From contig NZ_PJEO01000051.1 in the NCBI RefSeq assembly GCF_002843175.1, positions 124,001-188,000 of the forward strand: a DNA stretch of 64,000 nt. The letters are read 5' to 3'. This document shows, one piece after another, positions 50,794-60,000 of this stretch. The translations under genes and the position numbers were made by a program. Numbering within the stretch: the stretch's first letter is position 1; each line of letters starts with the position of its first letter. The notes below the pieces were generated by a model. It saw nothing but the letters and a program-made list of their open reading frames with translations, was not told where the DNA came from and made no database searches. The DNA comes from Confluentibacter flavum. Lineage in GTDB: Bacteria; Bacteroidota; Bacteroidia; Flavobacteriales; Flavobacteriaceae.

Positions 50794-51531
50794 CTATAAA
50801 TCCCAAATAGACCATGATTTTTCAGCTTGTAATTCCAACATTTTTAAACCATTTATGGTTGTTGCCCCATGTTCTTTACCAAGTTTAAGGAATTTCGTCT
50901 CTAAAGGGTTGTATATTAAATCGTAAAGGATATGCTTTTCTGTAATTCCTTGATATGGAATATTGGGGCAATTTTCAATGTTTGGAAATGTGCCCAATGG
51001 TGTGCAGTTAATAATAATATCGAAGTCTTTTATTATGGTTTCATTCAGGTCATCATACGTAAAACGAACATGTTCTGATGCCGTTCTAGACACATATGCA
51101 AACTCAATACGAAGTTCGTTCAACACATAGGCAATGGCTTTACTGGCGCCACCAGTACCCAGAATTAATACTTTTTTGTGGTGTGTTTTTAAGTATGGTT
51201 TAATTGATTTTTTAAAGCCATAACAATCTGTATTATAACCAACTAGTTTACCGTTTTTTTTAAGTTTAATGGTATTAACGGCTCCAATGGCCTTTGCTTT
51301 TTTATCTACTTTGTCAAGAAAAGGTATTACAGCTTGCTTATAGGGGATGGTCACATTTAAACCTTTTAAACCGTCCGTATTTTTTATTATGGATGGAAAC
51401 ATTGAAATGTCTTCAATATCAAAATTGTCATAGGTAACATCTGTAATTCCTTCTTTCTCAAATTTTAATTTAAAATGGTTTCTTGAAAACGAATAAGAGA
51501 TATTTTTCCCTAAAAGACCTAATTTATGCAT
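50794..51531 (-). CDS. aroE: Shikimate dehydrogenase
   Basis: This catalyses NADPH reduction of 3-dehydroshikimate in aromatic amino acid synthesis. The start is the ATG at 51531 (MHKLGLLGKNISYSFSRNHF), which gives 245 residues. The SYSFSRNHF loop binds shikimate, NVTIPYKQAV carries the catalytic lysine, VNTIKLK and NTDCYGF give the second substrate motif, and LGTGGASKAIAYVL is the NADP-binding loop. The 5' end overlaps the end of the DUF368 gene upstream by 8 bp. Upstream ATGs at 51564 and 51555 would deepen that overlap and are less likely. Confidence 0.95.
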   Translation of the reverse strand: MHKLGLLGKNISYSFSRNHFKLKFEKEGITDVTYDNFDIEDISMFPSIIKNTDGLKGLNVTIPYKQAVIPFLDKVDKKAKAIGAVNTIKLKKNGKLVGYNTDCYGFKKSIKPYLKTHHKKVLILGTGGASKAIAYVLNELRIEFAYVSRTASEHVRFTYDDLNETIIKDFDIIINCTPLGTFPNIENCPNIPYQGITEKHILYDLIYNPLETKFLKLGKEHGATTINGLKMLELQAEKSWSIWDL

Positions 51532-52543
51532 GTGTTTTTCTGGTTTTTTGTCCATACATTTCAAGTGCTAAAACAATAGCAATGCCAAGACATATAAATA
51601 AAATGGCGTAAAAAGTTTCTAAGTTTATTTCAGGAATAAAACGTTTAAAGTTTTCTACTACTTTTTCTCCTCTGGAATCGTATATAAAAGCGCCGTCATC
51701 GGTTAATTTATATATGGTTTCTTTCCATGGCCAAACAACCCCTAAAGAGCCTACTATAAATCCGATAATAGATGAAAGTGTGATGCTTTTATAATGCTTT
51801 AAAATATAGCTCAATATATGGGAAAAGGTTACTAAGCCCGTAATAGAACCTAAGGTAAAAACCGCTAAAACCTTTAGCATCCTAATGCGTTCAGGGTTGT
51901 TTATAAAGCTTAGGTTACCTCCTAAAATGTCATAGAACGTATCAAATAAAGCATTTACGGAATCTACTAAAAGCAACACATAGTTCCCTAAGAGAATAAG
52001 TATAAATGACCCAGAAAACCCTGGTAACGTCATCCCTGAAACACTAATAATTCCACAAAAAAACACAAACCATAAGTTGTCATTTTCTTTTGCAGGATTT
52101 AAAAAACTAATTCCAATTCCTAATGAAATACCTATGGCAAGGGATGCATAGGTTTTAAAATTCCAATCCCTAAAGTCTTTATTGATATAGTATATAGAAC
52201 CTATGATCATTCCGAAGAAAACACTCCAAACATATAGTTCGTAATGTTTGATTAAATAATCCAAAACTAAAGAGACACTAAAGTAGCTAATAATCATTCC
52301 AGAAAATAGAAGCATTAAAAAACGACCATTGATATAATTGTAGAAGCTTTTAAAACGTCCGTTAATCAATAATTTAAAGGCTTTGCCATTTACTTTTTTA
52401 AGCGAGTATATAAATTCTTCGTAAAAACCTGCAACAAATGCCACTACACCACCAGAAATACCAGGAACTTTATTGGCAGCGCCCATTCCAATCCCTTTTA
52501 GGATTAGAAATATTTTGTCCATAAGTGTTCTGGTGCTTTCCAT
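51524..52543 (-). CDS. DUF368 membrane protein, polyprenyl-phosphate transporter family (paralogue 2)
   Basis: The 339-residue polytopic protein has the family signature MGAANKVPGISGGVVAFVAG near the start and a second internal repeat of it (GMTLPGFSGSFILILLG) in the middle, so the fold is an inverted duplication. DUF368 proteins have been linked to recycling of undecaprenyl phosphate across the inner membrane (PopT). Its start overlaps the stop of the sister gene (TAATG at 52541-52545), and its end overlaps aroE. This copy is 33 residues longer than its neighbour. Confidence 0.9.
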   Translation of the reverse strand: MESTRTLMDKIFLILKGIGMGAANKVPGISGGVVAFVAGFYEEFIYSLKKVNGKAFKLLINGRFKSFYNYINGRFLMLLFSGMIISYFSVSLVLDYLIKHYELYVWSVFFGMIIGSIYYINKDFRDWNFKTYASLAIGISLGIGISFLNPAKENDNLWFVFFCGIISVSGMTLPGFSGSFILILLGNYVLLLVDSVNALFDTFYDILGGNLSFINNPERIRMLKVLAVFTLGSITGLVTFSHILSYILKHYKSITLSSIIGFIVGSLGVVWPWKETIYKLTDDGAFIYDSRGEKVVENFKRFIPEINLETFYAILFICLGIAIVLALEMYGQKTRKTHA

Positions 52544-53463
52544 TATTGTTTTTTTGAACCTATTTTTTCTAATATAAAAATACTTAAAAATCCAATAATC
52601 ATTAAAATAGACGCAACCAATAGCTGACTATCACCATTAAAAGAAAAAGGCGAAACGCTTTCTTGAAGTAATGGTTCTTTGATCCCTTTAGAATTTGTGT
52701 ACCAAGTTAATGTTTCTTTCCAAGGCCAAACTTTATTTAATGATCCGAAGATGAATCCAGTAAGAAGGGCAAGAGTCACGTTATGATAATTTTTAAATAA
52801 CCACTTTAAAGCATGGCTAAAACTTAGTAAACCTATAATAGCTCCTGCAATGAATATTAAAAGTTTCTTAATATCAATATCATGAATGGCATCACTTATT
52901 GTTTTATAAGCTCCAAGAATGATTAATATAAAAGAACCTGAAATACCGGGTAAGATCATGGCACAAATCGCTATAGCTCCTGCAAAAAACAAAAATAACA
53001 AATTGTCATTAGCAGCCATTACAGGAAGTATACTGATATAGAAAGCGATACAAGCTCCAATAATTAAGGCAATAATGGTAGATACATTCCATTTAGTAAT
53101 TTGTTTACCAACAAAATAAATACTAGCTACAATGAGTCCGAAAAAGAATGACCAAATAAGAATGGGATGATATTCTAAAAGATATTTAGCAAGTTTCATG
53201 AATGATACATAACTAATAACGATTCCTAGCAATAATGCTAGAGCAAAATTGCCATTAGCTTCTTTCCAGAAAGCGACTATACCTTCTTTAAAAAGAGTCC
53301 TAAAAAGGGAAGGTTTTATATTGCTAATAGTGGCGATTAACTCTTCATAAATTCCTGAAATAAAGGCAATAGTGCCACCAGAAATACCAGGTATGGCATC
53401 TGCTGCGCCCATTGCTAATCCTTTAAGAGAAACGATCAGATAGTCTGAAAAACGTCTTTGCAT
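52543..53463 (-). CDS. DUF368 membrane protein, polyprenyl-phosphate transporter family (paralogue 1)
   Basis: The 306-residue protein shows the same two signature blocks as its neighbour (MGAADAIPGISGGTIAFISG and AMILPGISGSFILIILG) and about eight to ten membrane segments. It is the first gene of the DUF368-DUF368-aroE unit, with overlapping start and stop signals. A TACCTTTG box at 53486-53493 stands 23 bp ahead of the start. By family it may carry undecaprenyl phosphate back to the cytoplasmic side, for cell-wall and O-antigen synthesis. Confidence 0.9.
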   Translation of the reverse strand: MQRRFSDYLIVSLKGLAMGAADAIPGISGGTIAFISGIYEELIATISNIKPSLFRTLFKEGIVAFWKEANGNFALALLLGIVISYVSFMKLAKYLLEYHPILIWSFFFGLIVASIYFVGKQITKWNVSTIIALIIGACIAFYISILPVMAANDNLLFLFFAGAIAICAMILPGISGSFILIILGAYKTISDAIHDIDIKKLLIFIAGAIIGLLSFSHALKWLFKNYHNVTLALLTGFIFGSLNKVWPWKETLTWYTNSKGIKEPLLQESVSPFSFNGDSQLLVASILMIIGFLSIFILEKIGSKKQ

Positions 53464-53485
53464 ATATTGATTTTAAAGCTAAAAC

Positions 53486-53493
53486 CAAAGGTA
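53486..53493 (-). promoter_or_regulatory. -7 box of the DUF368 pair (TACCTTTG)
   Basis: TACCTTTG on the minus strand fits TAnnTTTG. It should drive both DUF368 genes and aroE. Confidence 0.4.
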
Positions 53494-53606
53494 TACATTT
53501 TATGCAAACATCTATTGCTAAAAAGTTAGTCAGAAAAGCGTATAATTAAATAGATGTTACATATGACCCATTGAAGACAATAGATATAACCATATAAAAC
53601 GTTTTA

Positions 53607-55001
53607 TTATTGATTTGCTTTTAGTAAATCTTTAACTTGTACTTTATTGATGATTTCAGGGAAAAGTTCATCTAAAATAAACGTATAATCTTCATTATAT
53701 TTTAGACCATTTTTTAAATGAAAAGTGCCTTTGTCAGACTCGTTCAACGTAAAGTACAATCCTGCCAAACGGTATTCAATTTCAGCATTTTCAGGATAAA
53801 AGTCAACGGCCTGTTCAAAATTATAAATAGCAGCTTGGGGCTCACCAAGTTTAATTAAAAGATCACCACGGGAAAGCCAAGTGTTTAATTCGTAGTTGCC
53901 TAATTCCAAAGTTCTTTTGTAACCACGTTCTGCCTCTTCATAAAAGTTTAAACGTTGATTTATTTGGGAATATAATTTCCAATAAATTACATGCTCAGTA
54001 TCAATATTAATGGCTTTATTTATGAAATAAAGGGCTCTTTGATAGTTTCTTTTTTTGATATAAAACCTTGTAATGGCAATCCAACCTTTATCCAAGGATG
54101 GGTCCTGATGTAAGGTTTTTTCGTAAAATTGAATCGCCAAATCGGGATTATTCAATTTTTCGTAACATGTTCCTATACGAAGCAAGGCATAAGGTGTAGG
54201 GTCGTCTAATTTAAGTGTTATGGAATAACTTTCGATGGCATCTTCAAAACGGTTTAATTTTTCTAAAACCTTTCCTCGTTCAATATAAGCACCCACAAAC
54301 GTATCATCAGAAATGATTGCAAAATCGTAAGACGCTAATGCTTTTTTATATTTTTTAAGTTCAAAATATTGTTTTCCCAATTGGTGCCATGCTACTTCGC
54401 AATAAGGGTTTTTATCTAAAAATAAATTAAGATATTCAATGCATTCCTCCGTTTGGTTCAAAAAGTCAAAACAATATACCACATTATAAAGCGCGGAATA
54501 ATCTTCAAAATCTTCTTCAAGACACTTCATGAAATACACTTTGGCCTCTTCGTATTCATCTAAAAACAAATATTCCATGCCAATAAGGGAATAAACATCT
54601 ACGGCATCATCTGTAAGCTCCAGTGCTTTTTTAAGAACATCTATAGCTTGTAAATGATCGTCCTTTTTAGAAAAGATATTTGCTTTCTGGATATAAATTT
54701 CCTCATTATGAGGCTCTAAAATATAAAGCTCGTTCAATAACTCATCTGCTTGAATCAATTTGTCTTCAAACACATAGATTTCAACTTTGAATAGTTTCAA
54801 ATTAACGGACGTTGGATGTTGTTGTAAACCTAGTTTTATGGCTTTTTTTGCTAGAGCTATTTTTCCTTCGTTGAGATAATGGTGAATGATGTTTTCAAAT
54901 TCTTCGGAATCAAAGAATAAAACATGGTTTGTTTTCAGCATCGATTCAAACTTGGTAAGCGGCAGATTGTTGTTGTCATCATGACTAAACTCCATAAGCA
55001 C
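53607..55001 (-). CDS. TPR repeat protein
   Basis: The 464-residue protein is almost entirely tetratricopeptide repeats (about ten to twelve: GKIALAKKAIKLGLQQHPTS, DDHLQAIDVLKKALELTD, DEYEEAKVYFMKCLEE, KKYKKALASYDFAIIS, and others). It has no signal peptide or enzymatic domain, so it is a cytoplasmic scaffold. An ATG two codons in (MEFSHDDNNN) may be the true start. It follows the aminotransferase gene on the same strand. The partner is not known. Confidence 0.85.
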   Translation of the reverse strand: MLMEFSHDDNNNLPLTKFESMLKTNHVLFFDSEEFENIIHHYLNEGKIALAKKAIKLGLQQHPTSVNLKLFKVEIYVFEDKLIQADELLNELYILEPHNEEIYIQKANIFSKKDDHLQAIDVLKKALELTDDAVDVYSLIGMEYLFLDEYEEAKVYFMKCLEEDFEDYSALYNVVYCFDFLNQTEECIEYLNLFLDKNPYCEVAWHQLGKQYFELKKYKKALASYDFAIISDDTFVGAYIERGKVLEKLNRFEDAIESYSITLKLDDPTPYALLRIGTCYEKLNNPDLAIQFYEKTLHQDPSLDKGWIAITRFYIKKRNYQRALYFINKAINIDTEHVIYWKLYSQINQRLNFYEEAERGYKRTLELGNYELNTWLSRGDLLIKLGEPQAAIYNFEQAVDFYPENAEIEYRLAGLYFTLNESDKGTFHLKNGLKYNEDYTFILDELFPEIINKVQVKDLLKANQ

Positions 55002-55143
55002 ATTTGTAAGTGTTCTTCACCAATAAATTTAAGGCTTGAATTGAGTTTTTTGTAAAAAATACGTAAATGTTTTTAACAAAGTAATGAACACCTTTGTTTA
55101 TAATATGCTTTCTTTTGATATTCAGAACGTTGAATGTGTTTTT

Positions 55144-56325
55144 TTAATGTTTAATTGAGTTTAAAACAGCTATAATAATGCCACATCCTTTAATTATTTC
55201 ATCATTTGATATGGTCAAAGGCGGTGTAATTCGTACAGCCTTAGGTTCAAAAAGCAGCCAAAATAATATCAAACCAAGGTCTTGGGATTTAAGAATAACC
55301 GTATTTGCGATGTCCGCAGATGGTGTTATTAAGGCTAGCATTAAGCCTTTTCCTCTAATTTCTAAAATGAGTGGATGTACCAAAAGTTTGCGTATCAGTT
55401 GTTCTTTTTCTAAGGCTAATGGCATTAAATCACTTTCTGTAATTTCTTGTAAGGTCGCTAATGCTGAAGCCGCAATAAGTGGATGCCCACCAAATGTGGT
55501 GATATGTCCTAATTTAGGGTTTTCTGAAAGTAAATCCATGAGTTTAGTAGATGCCGTAAAAGCACCAATGGGCATACCGCCACCTAAACCTTTGCCGGTT
55601 ACTAAAATATCTGGAATACAATTGTAATGTTCAAAACCAAATAATTTTCCTGTTCTACCTATGCCAGGTTGTATTTCATCTAAAATCAAAAGGGCTCCAA
55701 ACTCATTACACCGTAATCTAACTTTTTCTAAGTATCCATTAATGGATTCTACAAAGCCAGCACTACCTTGAATAGTTTCTAGTATGACACAAGCCGTTTT
55801 TGTAGTGATATGGCTTAAATCGTCCTCATTATTAAAATTTATAAACGTTACGTCAGGCAATAAGGGTCTAAACGCTTGCTTACGTTCTTCATAGCCCATA
55901 ACACTCATCGAACCCATAGTATTGCCATGATAGGCATTGTAAGCAGAAATTATCCCACTTCTACCAGTAGCACGTTTTGCAAGTTTTAAAGCACCTTCAA
56001 TAGCCTCGGTACCAGAATTTGTTAAATAGGTTTTTTCTAAAGGATAGGGCAGGTGTTTGGCAAGCAATTTAGTGAGTTCAACGGCTGGTTTTTGAATATA
56101 TTCACCATATACCATAACGTGTAAATACTTGTCGGCCTGTTCCTTAATAGCGTTTATGACTTTAGGATGATTGTGACCCAAAGGGGTAGCCGAAACGCCA
56201 GCAACAAAATCTAGATACGCTTTATTATTAGTATCGTAAATATAAGAACCATTAGCATGGGAAATTTCCATTGCTAATGGATGTGTTGTGGTCTGAGCTT
56301 GGTATTTAAAAAAATCTGATTTCAT
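55144..56325 (-). CDS. Class III aminotransferase (acetylornithine/ornithine aminotransferase-like)
   Basis: The 393-residue PLP enzyme shows the class III motifs LTNSGTEAIEGALKLAKRAT, SAYNAYHGNTMGSMSVMG, CVILETIQGSAGF, LLILDEIQPGIGRTG (metal of the cofactor site) and VTGKGLGGGMPIGAF with the cofactor lysine. It moves an amino group, probably between an omega-amino acid or acetylornithine and 2-oxoglutarate. The exact substrate cannot be fixed by sequence. The start overlaps the OstA-like stop (TAATG at 56323-56327). Confidence 0.92.
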   Translation of the reverse strand: MKSDFFKYQAQTTTHPLAMEISHANGSYIYDTNNKAYLDFVAGVSATPLGHNHPKVINAIKEQADKYLHVMVYGEYIQKPAVELTKLLAKHLPYPLEKTYLTNSGTEAIEGALKLAKRATGRSGIISAYNAYHGNTMGSMSVMGYEERKQAFRPLLPDVTFINFNNEDDLSHITTKTACVILETIQGSAGFVESINGYLEKVRLRCNEFGALLILDEIQPGIGRTGKLFGFEHYNCIPDILVTGKGLGGGMPIGAFTASTKLMDLLSENPKLGHITTFGGHPLIAASALATLQEITESDLMPLALEKEQLIRKLLVHPLILEIRGKGLMLALITPSADIANTVILKSQDLGLILFWLLFEPKAVRITPPLTISNDEIIKGCGIIIAVLNSIKH

Positions 56326-58127
56326 TATTTCTGACCGCCAACAGAATCATTTGCTGGGGTAATGAGTTGGTTTTCTTCTTTGTCTTTTACTCTTTGCGGT
56401 AAATTTCTAGAGGCTTTAGGGTCTTTGTCCTTATCTGTTTTTTTACTGGCTTCATCAGCTTGTTCTATGCGTTCCAACATGCCTTCATCAAAAAAATCTT
56501 CTTGTGGTATATAATCATCAAGACCTTTGATAACAGGTAAAACTAAAAGAGGATCGTCTTTAAACAAATCGTCAACACTCCTTGGGCGTTCTTCATCGCG
56601 CCAATCAAATCCTTTTAAAAATTTTTCGTTTTCGGGATATTTCGATTCTGGGTACAAATTGCCATCTACTTGATTGATTTTATTAACTTCATCAATCTCT
56701 TTTTCTGAAATTTTAATATTGATGGAACCTGATTTAGATTTATCTATCCCAATTAATTCATCATCATCATTTCTTAAATAATAAATAGACTGGGCGTTTT
56801 TAATTATATCAATATTATACAATTCGTTATTATCATCAAACAGTCCCACAAGACGCATACCATTAATTTGATTATAACCTGTGCCGATGGAGTCTTTACT
56901 TATTATAAAGGCATTATTAAAAACAATGAGCGAATCTAATTTTTCGGTTTTTGTATCTGATATTAAATGAATGGTATCTCCTGTCATTTGGTTTTCTATA
57001 TTCCAAAGAATGGGTTTAAGTTTTACTGAAAACGCATCATTTTGTACCCCTTTTGAAATATTTATGAGTTGGGTAAGTCCTGTTTCTTGATTCATATGAA
57101 TAGAATCTGCTTTCCCACTCATATCCGATTTATAGAGCTTAACATTTTTAAAAATCCTAGTTATACGTTTTTCTGGTTTACCCGTTACCATTAACGTATC
57201 GCCGTGAATATAAATAGAATCATTTTCTTGAAGCGTGATGGCGTAGGCACGTTTGGTTATGAATAAGGAATCTTTATCTTTAAAAAGCTCGGCATAATGG
57301 CCTTTTACGATACTGTTGTTTAAGGTGTCCGTGACTTTTATGTTATTTGTTGCCGATGCAAAACTTATGTTGTTGTCAAAATATAAACTATCCCCTTTAA
57401 TCTCTCTATTATCATAATCTATTTTGGCATTTTTCATCGCATAGCCAATCTTGGTTTTGGTGTCGTAAAATCCTTTTTCGCAATAGGTTTTACTTTCTTC
57501 GGTAACGATGGTTGAAGGTCCAAAAAGATAGGCGTGACCACTATCCGAATAAAAATCAAAATAATTGGAGTTAATCGTTGCATCTTTATTTACTAATACG
57601 ACATCTTGTACAAACTTATATTTTTTAAGGCTCATGTAATATCGGCCTATTTTACTGGTAATGGTTCCAGAAGTGTCCTTTACAACTGTTCCTCCATTTC
57701 TGTAAAAAGCTTCTTGTTTTAAACGGTCAAAATATAATGTGTCTGATGTAATTGTTGAAGTTGGATCTTTTAATACCACATCGCCACTAGCAAATGCTAA
57801 TTGTGTTAATCCGCTATATTCGACATATTTTGATGTCATGGTAATAGTATCACCTTGTATCATTTTCACATTACCATAGGCTTCAATAAAATTTTCGTTA
57901 CTGTATTGTATAGCCCTATCACACCATAAATTAATGTTTTCGTGAAGAACATGAACCTGTTGGGAATCATCCCTGGTTAAAATTTTTGCCCCGGGATATT
58001 TGGCTTCATCAAAATTGACCCTTCCGGCATAAATAATCTCAAGCTGCTTTTTTTCTTGAGCATACCCAAATAATGAAGCTGCTAAAAAGAAAAGTGTGAG
58101 AATATAAAAATGATGTAGTACTTTCAA
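56325..58127 (-). CDS. OstA/LptA-like organic solvent tolerance protein
   Basis: The 600-residue exported protein has a signal peptide (ending LFGYAQEKK) and a long series of short beta segments of the LptA/OstA-like jellyroll: NFDEAKYPGAKILTRDDSQQ, HENINLWCDRAIQYSNENFI, YVEYSGLTQLAFASGDVVLK and so on. The end is an acidic/lysine-rich tail. LptA-like proteins carry LPS from the inner to the outer membrane; this is a larger flavobacterial form. It is co-translated with the aminotransferase gene (TAATG), an arrangement with no obvious link in function. Confidence 0.85.
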   Translation of the reverse strand: MKVLHHFYILTLFFLAASLFGYAQEKKQLEIIYAGRVNFDEAKYPGAKILTRDDSQQVHVLHENINLWCDRAIQYSNENFIEAYGNVKMIQGDTITMTSKYVEYSGLTQLAFASGDVVLKDPTSTITSDTLYFDRLKQEAFYRNGGTVVKDTSGTITSKIGRYYMSLKKYKFVQDVVLVNKDATINSNYFDFYSDSGHAYLFGPSTIVTEESKTYCEKGFYDTKTKIGYAMKNAKIDYDNREIKGDSLYFDNNISFASATNNIKVTDTLNNSIVKGHYAELFKDKDSLFITKRAYAITLQENDSIYIHGDTLMVTGKPEKRITRIFKNVKLYKSDMSGKADSIHMNQETGLTQLINISKGVQNDAFSVKLKPILWNIENQMTGDTIHLISDTKTEKLDSLIVFNNAFIISKDSIGTGYNQINGMRLVGLFDDNNELYNIDIIKNAQSIYYLRNDDDELIGIDKSKSGSINIKISEKEIDEVNKINQVDGNLYPESKYPENEKFLKGFDWRDEERPRSVDDLFKDDPLLVLPVIKGLDDYIPQEDFFDEGMLERIEQADEASKKTDKDKDPKASRNLPQRVKDKEENQLITPANDSVGGQK

Positions 58128-58187
58128 ACTGAAATTATTTGTCGTAAAAATAACGATTAATATGATGTTTAAGTATGTTGGAACAAA

Positions 58188-58216
58188 AAACGCTCCAAAA
58201 TTATTTTGAAGCGTTT
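58188..58216 (-). terminator. Terminator after purA
   Basis: AAACGCT.CAAAA (58188-58200) and TTTTG.AGCGTTT (58204-58216) pair with one mismatch, 22 bp after the purA stop, followed on the minus strand by a T-run. Confidence 0.7.
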
Positions 58217-58238
58217 AAATTATAAAATAGAAATAGTT

Positions 58239-59510
58239 CTATCTGAAAATAGTTTGTTTTCTATCAGGACCTACTGAAACAATTGTGATAGGAATTTCCA
58301 ATTCTTTTTCTAAAAACTCAATATAGTCATTTAATGCTTTAGGAAGTTGTGAATCTTCAGACATAGCCGTTAAATCTTCTTGCCAGCCACTGACTTCAGT
58401 GTAAATGGGTTCTACATTTTCAGGTTCTATATTGTATGGAAAATGTTGTATTACTTCACCTTTATATTTATAAGCGGTGCATACTTTTAAGGTTTTAAAA
58501 CCAGAAAGCACATCGCCTTTCATCATCATTAATTGGGTAACCCCATTTACTTGGCAAGCATATTTTAAAGCTACTAAATCTAACCAACCACAACGTCTTG
58601 GTCGGCCTGTAGTGGCTCCAAATTCTTGACCCACGCGACCCATGGTTGCACCATCTTCATCAAATAATTCTGTTGGGAACGGACCAGAACCCACACGTGT
58701 AGTATACGCTTTAAAAATACCAAATACGTCACCAATTTGGTTTGGTGCTACACCTAAACCTGTGCAAGCACCAGCAGCAGTGGTATTGCTTGATGTTACA
58801 TATGGATAGGTTCCAAAATCAATATCCAACAACGACCCTTGGGCGCCTTCAGCAAGTATGGTTTTACCAGATTTTTGTGCTTGGTATATATATTCTTCAG
58901 AATCAATAAATTTCAACGATTTTAAAACATCAATGGCTTTAAAGAATTCGGTTTCAAGTTCTTCTAAATCATATTCAATTTTGGCATCATAAAAAGCAAT
59001 CATCGATTCATGTTTATCAGCCAAAGCCCTATAGCGTTCCTTCCAATCGCTTAATTCCAAATCACCTACACGAATACCATTTCTGCCGGTTTTATCCATG
59101 TAAGTAGGACCGATACCTTTAAGGGTCGAGCCAATTTTAGCTTTTCCTTTTGATGCTTCACTAGCGGCATCGAGTAAGCGGTGGGTTGGTAAAATAATGT
59201 GTGCTTTACGGGAAATAAGCAACGATTTTCTATAGTCTATGTTTTGCTCGTCAAGTTTTTTTAATTCACCTCTAAAAATAACAGGGTCTATAACTACGCC
59301 ATTTCCCACTAAATTCATGGCCTCATCATGAAAAATACCTGATGGAATGGTGTGTAAAACATGTTTTTTTCCATTAAAAACTAAGGTGTGTCCTGCATTT
59401 GGCCCACCTTGAAAACGAGCAATGATGTTGTATTTGGATGTAAGTACGTCAACAATTTTTCCTTTGCCTTCGTCTCCCCATTGTAATCCTAGTAGTAAAT
59501 CTACTGCCAT
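58239..59510 (-). CDS. purA: Adenylosuccinate synthetase
   Basis: This makes adenylosuccinate from IMP, aspartate and GTP, the first committed step toward AMP. It has 423 residues. The N-terminus has the GTP-binding LLGLQWGDEGKGKIVDVL with the catalytic aspartate, then FQGGPNAGHTLVF, GIGPTYMDKTGRNGIRVGD (quoted from GIGPTYMDK), and the aspartate loop TTTGRPRRCGWLD. The start is the ATG at 59510. It follows the Fur-family gene by 12 bp and is probably co-transcribed with it. Confidence 0.98.
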   Translation of the reverse strand: MAVDLLLGLQWGDEGKGKIVDVLTSKYNIIARFQGGPNAGHTLVFNGKKHVLHTIPSGIFHDEAMNLVGNGVVIDPVIFRGELKKLDEQNIDYRKSLLISRKAHIILPTHRLLDAASEASKGKAKIGSTLKGIGPTYMDKTGRNGIRVGDLELSDWKERYRALADKHESMIAFYDAKIEYDLEELETEFFKAIDVLKSLKFIDSEEYIYQAQKSGKTILAEGAQGSLLDIDFGTYPYVTSSNTTAAGACTGLGVAPNQIGDVFGIFKAYTTRVGSGPFPTELFDEDGATMGRVGQEFGATTGRPRRCGWLDLVALKYACQVNGVTQLMMMKGDVLSGFKTLKVCTAYKYKGEVIQHFPYNIEPENVEPIYTEVSGWQEDLTAMSEDSQLPKALNDYIEFLEKELEIPITIVSVGPDRKQTIFR

Positions 59511-59522
59511 TGTAAAAAATAA

Positions 59523-59975
59523 TTATTTAGTTGATTTTCTGTTTCCGTAAAAATAAAGCGAGTGTGTATTAATCTCGATATCGAAAACTTCTTCTATAGT
59601 TTTTTTTATTGATTGAATTCTTGGATCGCAAAATTCGATGACCTCACCAGTGTCTGTTAGAATGACATGATCGTGTTGTCTATCAAAATAGGATTTTTCA
59701 TAATGCGCCTGATTTTGTCCGAATTGATGTTTTCTAACCAAGCCACATTCTAAAAGTAATTCTATAGTATTATAAAGTGTGGCACGAGACACGCGATACT
59801 TTTTATTTTTCATATTTAGATACAGCGATTCTATATCAAAATGCTCTTCGCTATTATAGATTTCTTGTAAAATCGCATAGCGCTCGGGTGTTTTACGATG
59901 CCCTTTATTTTCTAAAAAGCTTGTAAATACACTCTTAACAATCTCTTGATTTTTTGTGTCTGTTGGTAAACTCAT
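59523..59975 (-). CDS. Fur-family transcriptional regulator
   Basis: The 150-residue protein has the winged-helix DNA-binding part ([40 protein letters not shown]) and the metal-site domain ([31 protein letters not shown]). Cys pairs of a structural zinc site (CxxC) are absent, as in some Fur and Zur forms. It could respond to iron, zinc or peroxide; which one is not clear. Its message probably includes purA. A TAAATTTG box lies 10 bp before the start and overlaps the end of the RelA/SpoT gene region. Confidence 0.9.
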   Translation of the reverse strand: MSLPTDTKNQEIVKSVFTSFLENKGHRKTPERYAILQEIYNSEEHFDIESLYLNMKNKKYRVSRATLYNTIELLLECGLVRKHQFGQNQAHYEKSYFDRQHDHVILTDTGEVIEFCDPRIQSIKKTIEEVFDIEINTHSLYFYGNRKSTK

Positions 59976-59985
59976 AATTGCAATG

Positions 59986-59993
59986 CAAATTTA
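59986..59993 (-). promoter_or_regulatory. -7 box of the Fur-family gene (TAAATTTG)
   Basis: TAAATTTG on the minus strand, between the stop of the RelA/SpoT gene (60001) and the start at 59975, shows an own promoter for the regulator and purA. A Fur box was not recognised. Confidence 0.4.
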
Positions 59994-60000
59994 CACTTTT

